Shown piece after piece: positions 35,182 through 44,405 of a stretch of DNA of 64,000 nucleotides. The position numbers were made by a program, and so were the translations under genes. The DNA comes from PFL42 sp963789825 (GTDB lineage: Bacteria; Chloroflexota; Anaerolineae; Anaerolineales; E44-bin32), in NCBI GenBank assembly GCA_963789825.1, contig CAWBME010000006.1, positions 372,001 to 436,000 on the forward strand, in the 5' to 3' direction. Position 1 is the stretch's first letter. Each line of letters begins with the position of its first letter. The notes under the pieces were generated by a model. The model did no database searches. It had not been told where the DNA came from and worked only from the letters and a program-made list of their open reading frames with translations.

Positions 35182-36332
35182 TTAGGGGAGCGTCTGCGGG
35201 TCGAACAGCCGGCTGTGTTCTTGAAGGGCGAAGCGATCGGTCATGCCGGCGATGTAGTCGCTGATGCGTGCGGTAGAGGCCTTCCTGGCCGATGCGGGTG
35301 CGGACCTCGGCTGGGCAGCACCTCCGGGTTGGAGGCATAGGCGCCGAACAGGTCGGCGACGATCCGCTCGGCCTTGACCTGCATTCGAACCACCCGGTAG
35401 TGCTGATACAGGTTGTGGAACAGGAAGGTCCTCAGCTGGCGATTGCACTCGGCGAGGCCGGAGCTGACCGCCACCAGGTTGTGGTCGAGGCGCTGGATTT
35501 CGTCGGGGCTGGAGGCGCGCGAGGCGTTGATGGCCTGCGAGGTAGTGTCGAGCAAGTCGGTCACCAGAAGGTTGATCAGGCGGCGGATCAGCCGATGCCG
35601 GGCGAGCTCCTCCAGCGGGTGAACCGGGATCTCCAGATCGCGCACCAGGTCATCCCAAATCTCGAGGCCGGCGAGCTGAGAAGGCGTGATCAGGCCAGAA
35701 CGAAGGCCGTCATCCAAGTCATGCGCCGAGTAGGCCAATTCATCGGCCGCGTTGCAGATCTGGGCCTCCAGGCTGGCGCGCTTCTCGGGTTCATAGTCGC
35801 TGGCGTCGGCCACGTCGTACTCGGTCTCGTGTTTGACCATCCCTTCGCGAACTTCCCAGGTCAGGTTCAGGCCGGGGAATTCGGGGAATCGCCGTTCGAG
35901 ATGGGTGACGATGCGCAGCGAATGGCGATTGTGGTTGAAGCCTCCGTGGTCAGCCATCAGCTCGGCCAAGGCCGATTCGCCGGCATGGCCGAAAGGGGGA
36001 TGGCCTAGATCGTGGGCGAGGCAGATGGCCTCGACCAGGTCCTCATTGGCGCCGAGCGCGCGGGCGGCCGTGCGCCCGATCTGGGCGACCTCGAGCGTGT
36101 GCGTCAGGCGGGTGCGGTAGTAGTCGCTTTCGGTGGTGATGAAGACCTGGGTCTTGTACTCGAGCCGGCGGAAAGCTGTGGTGTGGAGCACGCGATCGCG
36201 GTCCCGCTGGAAACATGTGCGGTATGGGTGCTCGGGGTCGGGGTAGGCTCGCCCGCGCGAGTCTCGGCTACGCAGCGCGTAGGCCGCAAGCGTCTGGTGT
36301 TCATTCTGTTCGATCTTGGCTCGGGTCTGCAT
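35182..36332 (-). CDS. dgt: dGTP triphosphohydrolase-like HD protein, two frameshifts
   Basis: Hydrolyses dNTPs (dGTP in the founding member) to the nucleoside and triphosphate. The HD-domain metal set is HTLEVAQ, LAHDLGHPPFGHAGE, with the later DELAYSAHDLDD Asp; the opening FQRDRDRVLHTTAFRRLEYKTQVF is the dGTPase signature. After NPEVLP the annotated frame becomes nonsense: an extra C at 35313-35315 and another near 35266 must be removed to read AEVRTRIGQEGLYRT and then ISDYIAGMTDRFALQ to the stop at 35182. The gene shares its upstream region with the SCP2-like gene. Confidence 0.88.
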
Positions 36333-36349
36333 AGCCTCACCCGCAGGCA

Positions 36350-36378
36350 GTGTATCTGATGCCTGGGCAGGCTGTCAA
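36350..36378 (-). promoter_or_regulatory. Promoter of dgt
   Basis: On the minus strand a TTGACA (36378-36373) is followed 17 bases later by TACACT (36355-36350), then the dgt start at 36332. Confidence 0.5.
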
Positions 36379-36388
36379 ACGACCTTCG

Positions 36389-36417
36389 TTGACAGCCCGC
36401 GTCCGATGGTCGATAAT
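36389..36417 (+). promoter_or_regulatory. Promoter of the SCP2-GMC-AOR operon
   Basis: Perfect TTGACA (36389-36394), 17-base spacer, GATAAT (36412-36417). The -35 is the right half of a 9-bp inverted repeat, GGCTGTCAA (36370-36378) and TTGACAGCC (36389-36397), whose left half is the -35 of dgt on the other strand. Confidence 0.75.
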
Positions 36418-36437
36418 CCCTTCCGCAGGAGGCAGGC

Positions 36438-36860
36438 ATGGGATACCCATTTCCAAGCGAGGCCTGGTTGCTCGCTCTGCACCAGACCCTTAACCACGAT
36501 GCGCAGTATGCCCGAACGGCACACGGCTGGGAGGGAGACATGCTGTGCGTGATCGAGGCGGTGCAGGGCACAGAGTGGCTGGCGGTCTTCTACCTCGATC
36601 TGTGGCACGGGGCCTGCCGGCGAGTGGAGTCATTCGCCCCGGGAACGACCGAGTTGCCATCTGCCAGGTTCACCCTGCGCGCACCACTGCCCAATTTCTA
36701 CAAGGTCATCTCTGGCGAGCTGGACCCGATGCAGGCGATGATGACCCGCAGACTCAGGGTGGAGGGCAACATGGCCTACATGTTGCGCAATGTGCCCACG
36801 GTCTTGGACTTCGTCCGCTGCTGCCGCGCGGTGGAGATCGAGCCGAAGCTCGTCTTCTAG
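36438..36860 (+). CDS. SCP2-like (sterol carrier) domain protein
   Basis: 140 residues. The pattern (LRAPLPNFYKVISGELDPMQAMMTRRLRVEGNM, shown in part as GELDPMQAMMTRRLRVEG) is the SCP2-type hydrophobic-ligand pocket fold: it matches the segment after which SCP2 proteins read ...G..d...a...g.l.v.Gd. A role in binding a lipid-like substrate is inferred. First gene of a five-gene operon with oxidoreductases; ATG 36438 has AGGAGG upstream at 36427-36432. Confidence 0.75.
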   Translation: MGYPFPSEAWLLALHQTLNHDAQYARTAHGWEGDMLCVIEAVQGTEWLAVFYLDLWHGACRRVESFAPGTTELPSARFTLRAPLPNFYKVISGELDPMQAMMTRRLRVEGNMAYMLRNVPTVLDFVRCCRAVEIEPKLVF

Positions 36861-36877
36861 CACCGGGAGATGCCCCG

Positions 36878-37162
36878 ATGAAGCGATACCTGGCGATCCA
36901 TAAGGTACGCAACGTGTTCCCAACTCAGGACGAATGGGTGGATGACTGGCGCGGACTGCGTCAGCGGAGTCGTCAGGCGCCGGGCTGCGCCGTCTGGCTG
37001 ACCTCGTTCTATGCGGCTGTCGCGGGCAAGCTGTACTGCGAGTGGGAGGCCGAGTCGGAAGAGGACATCCGCCGGTGTTTCACGCGCAACGAGCTGGATA
37101 TGGCTCCGATCGAGTTGATCCAGGAGATCGTGCGTCTCGACCCCAGCTGGCTGGACGAGTAG
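36878..37162 (+). CDS. Small DUF4242-like protein
   Basis: 94 residues. The pattern (KRYLAIHKV, SEEDIRRCFTRNELD near the middle, ending IVRLDPSW) suggests a ferredoxin-like alpha/beta dimer of the DUF4242 kind, some members of which bind nickel. Function unknown. It starts at ATG 36878, 17 bases after the SCP2-like gene, preceded by GGGAG. Confidence 0.65.
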   Translation: MKRYLAIHKVRNVFPTQDEWVDDWRGLRQRSRQAPGCAVWLTSFYAAVAGKLYCEWEAESEEDIRRCFTRNELDMAPIELIQEIVRLDPSWLDE

Positions 37163-37190
37163 CCTTGTCCGTTGCCGAGCGAGAGTGCAC

Positions 37191-38855
37191 ATGACTGGCG
37201 AGAACGAGCCGCGCTTTGACTTCGTCGTGATCGGTTCTGGGTTCGGCGGGAGCGTGTCTGCGCTGCGCCTGGCGGAGAAGGGCTACCGCGTCCTCGTGCT
37301 GGAGCGCGGCAAGCGCTTCGGCGATCAGGACTTCGCGCGCAGCAACTGGGATGTGCGCCGCTACCTTTGGCTCCCGGCGCTCGGCTGGTATGGCGTCTTG
37401 GAGATGAGCTGGTTCGCCGGGCTGCTGGTGTTGCACGGCAGCGGGGTGGGGGGCGGCAGCCTGGGCTACGCCAATGTGCTGGCCAAACCAGAGCGGGAGG
37501 TGCTCGATGCGCCGGCCTGGGCGCGCGGCGGCCCGTGGGGCTCGCGCCTAGAGCCGCACTATGCCACGGCGCGGCGCATGCTGGGCGCGGCGGACAATCC
37601 GCGCCGCACTCCCGCCGACGACGTCTTGCGACAAGTCGCACGGGAGCTCGCCGCCGAGGAATCGTTTCACCTCACCGAAGTGGGCGTCTTCTTCGGAGAG
37701 CCCGGGAAGGAAGTCCCCGATCCGTATTTCGAGGGGCGCGGCCCGGCACGCTCGGGGTGCACGTATTGTGGTGCCTGCATGGTGGGCTGTCGCGAGAATG
37801 CCAAGAACACCTTGGTCAAGAACTACCTCTACCTGGCGGAGCGGCATGGGGTGGAGATCCGGGCGCAATGCGAGGTCGTCGATGTCCGGCCGATTCCGGC
37901 AGGCAACGGGGCGGAAGGAAGCTACGAGGTTGCGTTCCGAAGCCCCTCGCCGTTCCGTTCGAGGCGGCTGCAGCGGGTGCGCGCCGGCGGCGTGGTCTTT
38001 TCGGCCGGGGCGTTGGGCACGCTCTCGCTGCTCCTGCGCTGCCGCGATGAGAGCCGCTCGCTGCCGCGCCTTTCTCGGCATCTGGGCGGCAACGTTCGCA
38101 CCAACAGCGAGGCATTGCTGGGGGTGACGGCGCGCGACGATCACGCCAACTACTCCGAGGGCGTGGCCATCACCTCGATCTTCCAGGCGGACCCGGTTAC
38201 CCACGTGGAGCCTGTGCGCTACCCGGAGGGCTTCTCCTTGATGCGCATGCTGGCCGCGCCGTTGGTCGAGGCGGGAAACCGCCGCTGGCGCCGAGCGTGG
38301 CTCGTCCTCCGATCCTCCGTGCTCCATCCGATGGATCTGCTGCGCTCGAAGGTGCTCCCGGGATGGGCTCGGCGCACGACGATCGTCCTGGTGATGCAGA
38401 CGACAGACACCCTGTTGCGTCTTAGACGCGGGCGCAGCTGGCTGACCCTCTTTCGCAAGGGGCTCGTCTCGGAGGAGGACCGCCACCGCCCGCTGGTCGG
38501 GGAGCTGCCGATCGCTCACGAGGTCGTGCATCGCTTCGCGGCTCGGGTCAACGGGATCCCCCAGGGAAGCCTCACGGAGAGCCTGCTCAACACGCCCACG
38601 ACGGCCCATATCATGGGCGGGGTGCCGGTGGGGCGGTCGCTGGAGGATGGGGCGGTCGATGACCAGTTCCGCATCTTCGGCTACCCGGGGCTGTACGTTG
38701 TCGATGGCTCGGTAATCCCGGGTAACCCCGGCGTGAATCCGAGCTTGACCATCACCGCCCTGGCAGAGTGCGCCATGCAAGCGATTCCGCCGAACGGAGC
38801 AGGGCGGGCCGCGTGGCCTGGCGGAGATCTGCGGGATGCCGAGGCGGGGCGGTGA
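37191..38855 (+). CDS. GMC oxidoreductase, cholesterol-oxidase-like branch
   Basis: FAD enzyme of 554 residues that oxidises alcohols. The Rossmann motif is VIGSGFGGSVSALRLAEKG, followed by LERGKRFG and GSGVGGGSLGYANV. CTYCGACMVGC at about 190-200 is a Cys-rich motif found in this branch. The C-terminal part has the GMC pattern DGSVIPGNPGVNPSLTITALAE. By family, these act on sterol-like or other hydrophobic alcohols; the SCP2-like neighbour agrees. The substrate cannot be fixed. Start ATG 37191 (GTG 37185 is possible). Its stop overlaps the start of the aldehyde oxidoreductase. Confidence 0.88.
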   Translation: MTGENEPRFDFVVIGSGFGGSVSALRLAEKGYRVLVLERGKRFGDQDFARSNWDVRRYLWLPALGWYGVLEMSWFAGLLVLHGSGVGGGSLGYANVLAKPEREVLDAPAWARGGPWGSRLEPHYATARRMLGAADNPRRTPADDVLRQVARELAAEESFHLTEVGVFFGEPGKEVPDPYFEGRGPARSGCTYCGACMVGCRENAKNTLVKNYLYLAERHGVEIRAQCEVVDVRPIPAGNGAEGSYEVAFRSPSPFRSRRLQRVRAGGVVFSAGALGTLSLLLRCRDESRSLPRLSRHLGGNVRTNSEALLGVTARDDHANYSEGVAITSIFQADPVTHVEPVRYPEGFSLMRMLAAPLVEAGNRRWRRAWLVLRSSVLHPMDLLRSKVLPGWARRTTIVLVMQTTDTLLRLRRGRSWLTLFRKGLVSEEDRHRPLVGELPIAHEVVHRFAARVNGIPQGSLTESLLNTPTTAHIMGGVPVGRSLEDGAVDDQFRIFGYPGLYVVDGSVIPGNPGVNPSLTITALAECAMQAIPPNGAGRAAWPGGDLRDAEAGR

Positions 38856-40720
38856 CGGGCACTCCCGAACCGCGCATCTTGGAGATCGACCTGACAACGG
38901 GCCGGCAGACGCGGCGGAGCATCCCTGCCGAGGCATTCCGATCCTTCTTGGGCGGGGCTGCGCTGGGAGCGTATCTGCTCCAGCAAGACCTGGAGCAGGC
39001 GCACGATCCCCTGGCGCCAGAGGCGCCGATGTACTGGCTCACCGGGCCACTCACCGGCACCGCCGGCCCCGCAGTCGGCAGGATGGTGCTTTGCGCCCGC
39101 TCGCCGGCAACCGGCCTGTGGGGTGAATCGAATATCGGCGGGCACATCGGGGCGGAGATGCGCAGCGCGGGGTTCGATGGGCTGGTCATCCGGGGCCGGG
39201 CGCCCCGTCCGGCGTTCCTTTGGCTTCACGCCGGCGTCGTCGAGATTCGCAACGCCGAGCACCTGTGGGGACGGACGGACACCTTCCAGACCCAGCAGGC
39301 ATTGCGCCAGGAGTTGGGGGACAAGCTCGCCCGTGTTGCGTGCATCGGCGCAGCGGGCGAAGCGCTGCATCCCTTTGGGTTGGTGTTGTGCGATCACGGT
39401 CGCGTGGCCGGCCGGACCGGTATGGGCGCAGTGATGGGGTCCAAGAATCTGAAGGCCGTGGTCTGCCGCGGCTCGGAGCCGATGCCGCTGGCTGAGCCCG
39501 GAGCCTATGCCGAGCTCCGCCGGCGGGTGAATCTGGCGCTCCGCGAAGACAACCTGTCGCGTGCGCTGCGTGAGACGGGGACTGCCGGAAGTGCCGAGTA
39601 TTGGGAATACCTCGGGACCATGCCCAAGCGCTACTTCACCGCCGGCGTATTCCCTGAGGTCGAGAAGGTATCCGGGACGACTGTGGCCGAGACAGCCCTC
39701 GTCCGTCCGAGCACCTGTCACGGCTGTGTGATCGCCTGTGGTCGGGTGGTGCGCTTTGGCGGAGCGGGTGAGGAGAAAGGGGCCGAGTACGAAACGACAG
39801 CCGGCTTCGGCCCGTTGCTGGGCGTGAGCGACGCGGCATTCGTCACCCGGATGGGCGGGCTGTGTGACCGCTACGGCATGGATGCGATCTCGGCGTCGAA
39901 CGTCATCGGGCTGGCGTTCCTTCTCTTCGAGCAGGGCCATCTTACGGCTGCGCAGACCGACGGGCTCGAGCTGCGCTGGGGGAACACCCAGGCGATCGAA
40001 GCCCTGCTGCATCGAACGGCATTGCGCCAGGGGATCGGCGCAAGCCTTGCCTTGGGCGCACGGGCGTTTGCCGCGCAGTTCGGACATCCCGAATTGGCGG
40101 TGCAAGTCAACGGGCTTGAGATGCCCTACCACGATCCGCGGGGCTCATCCGGAATGGCGTTGGTCTACACGACCTCGCCGCGCGGAGCCTGCCACAACCA
40201 GGGCGACTACTTCATGGTCGACGGGCTCGGTCACACCATCGAAGAGGTGGGAGTGCGCATGTTCGACCGGTTCGCAGGCGCTGCCAAGGCGGCCAATGTC
40301 GCTCGACATCAGGACTGGCGCTCGTTGGGCAATGCCTTGGTGATGTGCATCTTCTCGAACGTGGCCGCTCAGGACATCTGTGACCTGGTCAACCGGGCGA
40401 CGGGATTTGAGTATGACCTTGCGGAGCTGGCGCGGGTGGGCGAGCGCAGTTTCAACCTGCAGCGGATCATCAATGCTCGTTTCGGATTAGGGCGGGCGGC
40501 AGCCGCGGACAAGCTCCCTCCGATCTTGCTGCGGCCATTGGCGGAAGGAGGGACGGGCGGACACGTGCCCCCACTCAGCGCCATGCTCGAGGCCTACTAT
40601 GCCGCCCGGGGCTGGAACCCGGAGTCCGGCCAACCGGAAGCGGCGACGTTGTCTCGCTTGGGGTTGGCCGAGCTGGTCAAGCGAGAGTCCGAGCAGGCCG
40701 TTGGTGGAGGGATCCGGTGA
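38852..40720 (+). CDS. Aldehyde:ferredoxin oxidoreductase family protein
   Basis: About 622 residues of the tungsten-pterin AOR family, which oxidise aldehydes to acids with ferredoxin. Features: pterin-binding SNIGGHIGAEMRSAGFDGLV and GRTGMGAVMGSKNLKAV, and the 4Fe-4S cysteines C..C...C in CHGCVIACG (about residues 289-296) plus a fourth Cys in DICDLVN near 510. GTG 38852 overlaps the GMC stop (GTGA) and the gene ends overlapping the next one, so it is tightly coupled. The pairing of an alcohol oxidase and an aldehyde oxidoreductase suggests a two-step oxidation. Confidence 0.9.
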   Translation: MTGTPEPRILEIDLTTGRQTRRSIPAEAFRSFLGGAALGAYLLQQDLEQAHDPLAPEAPMYWLTGPLTGTAGPAVGRMVLCARSPATGLWGESNIGGHIGAEMRSAGFDGLVIRGRAPRPAFLWLHAGVVEIRNAEHLWGRTDTFQTQQALRQELGDKLARVACIGAAGEALHPFGLVLCDHGRVAGRTGMGAVMGSKNLKAVVCRGSEPMPLAEPGAYAELRRRVNLALREDNLSRALRETGTAGSAEYWEYLGTMPKRYFTAGVFPEVEKVSGTTVAETALVRPSTCHGCVIACGRVVRFGGAGEEKGAEYETTAGFGPLLGVSDAAFVTRMGGLCDRYGMDAISASNVIGLAFLLFEQGHLTAAQTDGLELRWGNTQAIEALLHRTALRQGIGASLALGARAFAAQFGHPELAVQVNGLEMPYHDPRGSSGMALVYTTSPRGACHNQGDYFMVDGLGHTIEEVGVRMFDRFAGAAKAANVARHQDWRSLGNALVMCIFSNVAAQDICDLVNRATGFEYDLAELARVGERSFNLQRIINARFGLGRAAAADKLPPILLRPLAEGGTGGHVPPLSAMLEAYYAARGWNPESGQPEAATLSRLGLAELVKRESEQAVGGGIR

Positions 40721-42339
40721 GGCGAATTGTCACTTGTGAGCAGATGCGAGCGATCGAGCGGGCGGCGGATGCAAACGGCCACACCTACGCGCGGATGATG
40801 GATCGAGCCGGCGAGGCGGTCGCCGAGGTGGTCGCCGCTCGCGTCTCGCCAGTGGAGGGCAAGCGGATCTGCATTCTGGTTGGCCCGGGCAACAACGGCG
40901 GGGATGGTCTGGTTGCGGGGCGCATCCTGGCGGAGCGCGGGGCGCAAGTCGGCTTCTACCTGGTGAAGGCCAGGGCGGAGCCGGATGCCAATCTGGCAGC
41001 CGTTCGTGACCGGCAGTTGCTCATCGCCGAAGCCGGCGAGGATCAGCGCGGCAGAGTGCTGAAGAAGCTGTTGGCTTCGGCCGAGGTCGTGGTGGATGCT
41101 GTTCTCGGGACGGGCTTCCGGCTGCCGCTGCAGGGTGAAGCCCAGCAGGTGCTGGCCATGACCGGGCGTGAGCTGGCCGCGCGAAGGGAGCGTCCCTTGG
41201 TGGTGGCGATCGACTGTCCATCGGGCGTTGACGCGGACAGTGGCGAGCATGCCGCCGAGGCGCTCGCTGCGGACATTACGCTGACACTGGCCGCCGTCAA
41301 GCAGGGGCTGATCGAGTTCCCAGCGGCGGCGCTCACCGGCGACTTGCGTGTCAGTGACATCGGCCTGGACCCCAGCATGCCGGAGCTCGAGGCAATCCGG
41401 GCGTTCCTGGTGGAGGCGGAGGACGTGGCGGGATGGCTGCCGCCCCGGCCCGCGGACGCCCACAAGGGGACATTCGGGCGTGCGCTCGTTGTCGCCGGGA
41501 GCTCCAACTTCCCGGGGGCCGCCGCCCTGGCTGGCCTGGGAGCATACCGAGTGGGCGCAGGGCTCGTCACGCTGGCCGTACCCTCCCCCGTCCAGGCCGG
41601 GATTGTGCCGCTGCTCCCCGAGGCGACCTGGGTGCTGCTTCCCCATGACACCGGCGTGATCGCTGGGGACGCGGCGGCGCTCGTGTTGCGCGAGCTGTCG
41701 AGCAGTCAGGCCATGCTGATCGGGCCTGGGCTGGGCCACGAGGAAACGACGCGCGAGTTCCTTGCCCGGTTGCTGGGCCAGAGGGGTAAGCCGGGGATCG
41801 GTTTCTACACCTCCGAGGGAGGCGAGAGCCGGGGGAATGCACCGCTTCCGCCGCTCGTGATCGACGCTGACGGCCTGCGGCTGCTGTCTAGCCTGGACGA
41901 CTGGTCGGCGAGGCTGCCGCGCTTCACGGTGCTGACACCGCACCCGGGCGAGATGGCGGTCCTGACCGGTCTGGCCAAAGAGGCCATCCAGCAGGATCGG
42001 CTCGGCGTCGCCCGCACCTGGGCTGAGCGCTGGGGGCAGATCGTTGTCCTCAAGGGTGCCAACACGGTTGTGGCGACAGCGGAGGGCGAGGCCTTTGTGA
42101 TCCCATTTGCCACGGCAGCCCTAGCCCGAGGCGGCACGGGCGACGTGCTGGCCGGGGCAATTGTGGGGCTAATGGCTCAGGGGATGCCCCCCGCTCGAGC
42201 TGCGGTTGCCGGCGCCTTCCTGCACGGTTTGGCCGGAGAACTGGCGGCGATGAGTGTCGGGACCACGGCGAGCGTGCTGGCGGGTGATGTCGCAGATTCC
42301 CTTCCGCAAGCGATCGCCGAGGTCCTCGATCGAGCCTGA
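40717..42339 (+). CDS. nnr: Bifunctional NAD(P)HX epimerase/dehydratase
   Basis: Repairs hydrated NADH and NADPH. 540 residues: the N-terminal epimerase (YjeF_N, LVGPGNNGGDGLVAGR and AIDCPSGVDADSG) and the C-terminal dehydratase (carbohydrate-kinase fold, HKGTFGRALVVAGS, LTPHPGEMAVLTG, RGGTGDVLAG). GTG 40717 overlaps the stop of the AOR gene. The repair role fits an operon with redox enzymes, although nnr is widespread and its placement may be chance. Confidence 0.95.
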   Translation: MRRIVTCEQMRAIERAADANGHTYARMMDRAGEAVAEVVAARVSPVEGKRICILVGPGNNGGDGLVAGRILAERGAQVGFYLVKARAEPDANLAAVRDRQLLIAEAGEDQRGRVLKKLLASAEVVVDAVLGTGFRLPLQGEAQQVLAMTGRELAARRERPLVVAIDCPSGVDADSGEHAAEALAADITLTLAAVKQGLIEFPAAALTGDLRVSDIGLDPSMPELEAIRAFLVEAEDVAGWLPPRPADAHKGTFGRALVVAGSSNFPGAAALAGLGAYRVGAGLVTLAVPSPVQAGIVPLLPEATWVLLPHDTGVIAGDAAALVLRELSSSQAMLIGPGLGHEETTREFLARLLGQRGKPGIGFYTSEGGESRGNAPLPPLVIDADGLRLLSSLDDWSARLPRFTVLTPHPGEMAVLTGLAKEAIQQDRLGVARTWAERWGQIVVLKGANTVVATAEGEAFVIPFATAALARGGTGDVLAGAIVGLMAQGMPPARAAVAGAFLHGLAGELAAMSVGTTASVLAGDVADSLPQAIAEVLDRA

Positions 42340-42380
42340 CCCCTCGAGGCCAGGCGCGCGGCGAACCCCGGTAAATCGCA

Positions 42381-42409
42381 ACGGCGCTGCCCACGCCGGG
42401 CAGCGCCGT
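42381..42409 (+). terminator. Hairpin between convergent genes
   Basis: ACGGCGCTGCCC (42381-42392) pairs perfectly with GGGCAGCGCCGT (42398-42409) around a five-base loop. It sits between nnr and the convergent YtxH-like gene. No clear T-run follows on either side, so the terminator role is inferred from position and stability. Confidence 0.5.
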
Positions 42410-42466
42410 GTGATTGGCGATGGAGAAGCTGTAGATTGCCGGCCCCTGACGGGTCCGGGCGGAGGA

Positions 42467-42766
42467 TCAGACGGCCTTGGGCTTGCCGGAAACCTTGGAG
42501 GTCTGCTCCTCGATCAGGACCTGCCCCTTCGTGCCGAGTTCCTGGGCCTTCTGCCCGGCCGACTGCGCAAAGTCGCCAGCCTTCTGGCCGGCCTGTTGGG
42601 CATAGTCCGCCGCTTGGTCCTTGAGCTCGATGCTCTTGTCGCGGATCATCTGCCGGGTCTCAACTCCCGACTGTGGAGCAACCAAGATCGCCACGACGGC
42701 GCCGATCAGGCCGCCGAACAATACGCCCATGAAGAACGCGGGCAGCTCGTTTCCTCGATCAGACAT
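42467..42766 (-). CDS. YtxH-domain protein
   Basis: 99 residues. An N-terminal membrane segment (FMGVLFGGLIGAVVAILVAP) ends in the typical YtxH APQSG.ETR motif, followed by a long amphipathic helix of repeats (QQAGQKAGDFAQSAGQKAQE). YtxH proteins are small membrane-associated proteins, often stress-induced, of unknown function. It follows the DUF948-like gene by 27 bases on the minus strand; a good GGAGGTGAAC ribosome site precedes ATG 42766. Confidence 0.85.
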   Translation of the reverse strand: MSDRGNELPAFFMGVLFGGLIGAVVAILVAPQSGVETRQMIRDKSIELKDQAADYAQQAGQKAGDFAQSAGQKAQELGTKGQVLIEEQTSKVSGKPKAV

Positions 42767-42793
42767 CGTTCACCTCCTAGGGGTAAGGGCGGG

Positions 42794-43228
42794 TTAGCGA
42801 AAGAGTCGCAAGAGCTGGAGTGCACGCCGCACGGCGGCGGCCGCGCTGTTGGCGCGGATGACAGGGTCGGCTAAGTTGTCGCTCAGGAACGTCGTCGTTC
42901 CGCGCAGGGTGTTGATCGTCTCGTTGGTGGACTCGAGTATGGGTTTGACCTCGTTCTCAAGCAGCACGGTCAGGCGGGCCAGCTGGACGATAAGCACAAT
43001 CAGCGCCATCCCGATCAAGAAGCCTTCCAGGGCGAGCAGGATGATCGCCACATCGCGCAGCGTCTCGGTTGTGGCGGGATTGCTGACCATGAACGAGATC
43101 GCCAGGAGCAGCGCCACGAGAAGCAACAGAGCCAGCGCGACCGCGCCCACCAGGATGGCGGTATTTCTAGCTTTCGACCGCTTCTCAGCGGGTGCCTCTG
43201 TGGGGATCAGTTCACCGTCGAGGGCCAT
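42794..43228 (-). CDS. DUF948-like membrane protein
   Basis: 144 residues with two hydrophobic segments (about 25-48 and 62-84), then LARLTVLLENEVKPILESTN and a helix with TINTLRGTTTF, which is like DUF948 (YtxG-type) proteins commonly paired with ytxH, as here. I start it at ATG 43228 because a perfect TATAAT ends ten bases upstream; the ATG at 43249 would lie before the -10 element. The transcript may be leaderless. Confidence 0.75.
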   Translation of the reverse strand: MALDGELIPTEAPAEKRSKARNTAILVGAVALALLLLVALLLAISFMVSNPATTETLRDVAIILLALEGFLIGMALIVLIVQLARLTVLLENEVKPILESTNETINTLRGTTTFLSDNLADPVIRANSAAAAVRRALQLLRLFR

Positions 43229-43237
43229 ATCGGCAAG

Positions 43238-43243
43238 ATTATA
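43238..43243 (-). promoter_or_regulatory. Extended -10 element of the DUF948-ytxH pair
   Basis: Minus strand GTGCTATAATCTTGCCGATATGG. The TATAAT ends ten bases before the ATG, so transcription would start about three bases before it. Confidence 0.6.
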
Positions 43244-43337
43244 GCACACGGATCGGCTCTCTTCACTGTGGTGGCGGCGCTCGAGGGCGCGAGTGCAGGA
43301 GCGGGTGTGGTCTAATTGTCAGCCTGAGAGTGGGACG

Positions 43338-44405
43338 ATGAGAAGGCTGTCGAGACGTGGATTCTTAAAGGGGACGGCGATCGGCGCGGCTGGGATGCTC
43401 TTGCGTCCTGACGCGGCGCAGGCCCAACCAAGTTTCCCGGACTATCCGCGCTTGGGCCGTGTGGTGTCTGGCAGCGTCGTCCTGCGCGCCCGCCCTGACT
43501 ACGATAGCCCGGAAGTCGGCCAGCTGTACGACGACGCCGTGGTGCCCTGGCTGTCTGAGGTCGCCGGTTCGTTCCGTTGGAGCGTGAACCAGCGCTGGGT
43601 GGAGACCGACGGCGGTTACGCCTGGGCCTCGCGCCTGCAACCGGTGGTCAATCAGCCGAACGAACCGGTCAGTGCTCTACGGGAGACCAGCCTGGGTCCG
43701 GGGATGTGGGCCGAGGTCACGGTTCCCTATGCCGATATCCGCCTGGCCAACCCTCCGGCGCGCTCGCCCTACCTGCGCCAGGCCACTAACCCGCGGCTGT
43801 ACTACAGCCAGGTTGTCTGGATCGATCGCATCCAAGAGCAGGAGGGCCGGGTTGAATACCAGGTGAATGAGCGCTACGGCTACGGCGATCTGCTGTGGGC
43901 GGACGCCGCGGCCTTTCGGCCGCTCAACGACGACGAGCTCACGGCCATCTCGCCGGATGTGGAGCAGAAGCGGGTGGTCGTCGATCTGACCCGGCAGACG
44001 TTGTCCTGTCTGGAGGACGGGCGTGAGATGTACTACTGCCGCATCTCCTCGGGGGCCAAGTTCGACGTGGAGGGGAACCCGGTGGAGAAGTGGGCGACGC
44101 CCCTGGGCCCGCACACGATCTGGCGCAAGCTGATCTCGACGCACATGAGCGGCGGCACCACGGGCGGCGGCTATGATCTCCCCGGCATTGCGTGGACGAC
44201 GCTGTTCAGCGGCGACGGGGTGGCGATTCACTCCACCTTCTGGCACAACAACTTCGGCGAGCCGATGTCGCATGGATGCGTGAATGCGTCGCCAGAGCAT
44301 GCCAAATGGATCTTCCGCTGGGCATTGCCTCAGGTACCCTACGACCCGGGGGATGTGACCGTCGGCATGCCGGGGGGGACGATCGTCGAGGTTGTCGAGG
44401 GCTAG
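43338..44405 (+). CDS. Secreted L,D-transpeptidase (YkuD)
   Basis: 355 residues. A twin-arginine-like signal (RRLSRRGFLKGTAIGAAGMLL) leads into an SH3-like region and the YkuD catalytic domain, whose active-site motif is HSTFWHNNFGEPMSHGCVN, with the Cys near residue 314. These enzymes form 3-3 cross-links in peptidoglycan or attach proteins to it. Start ATG 43338 has GAGAGTGGGACG upstream; the earlier in-frame ATG at 43293 would put 15 residues before the signal. Convergent with the next gene, overlapping by four bases. Confidence 0.92.
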   Translation: MRRLSRRGFLKGTAIGAAGMLLRPDAAQAQPSFPDYPRLGRVVSGSVVLRARPDYDSPEVGQLYDDAVVPWLSEVAGSFRWSVNQRWVETDGGYAWASRLQPVVNQPNEPVSALRETSLGPGMWAEVTVPYADIRLANPPARSPYLRQATNPRLYYSQVVWIDRIQEQEGRVEYQVNERYGYGDLLWADAAAFRPLNDDELTAISPDVEQKRVVVDLTRQTLSCLEDGREMYYCRISSGAKFDVEGNPVEKWATPLGPHTIWRKLISTHMSGGTTGGGYDLPGIAWTTLFSGDGVAIHSTFWHNNFGEPMSHGCVNASPEHAKWIFRWALPQVPYDPGDVTVGMPGGTIVEVVEG

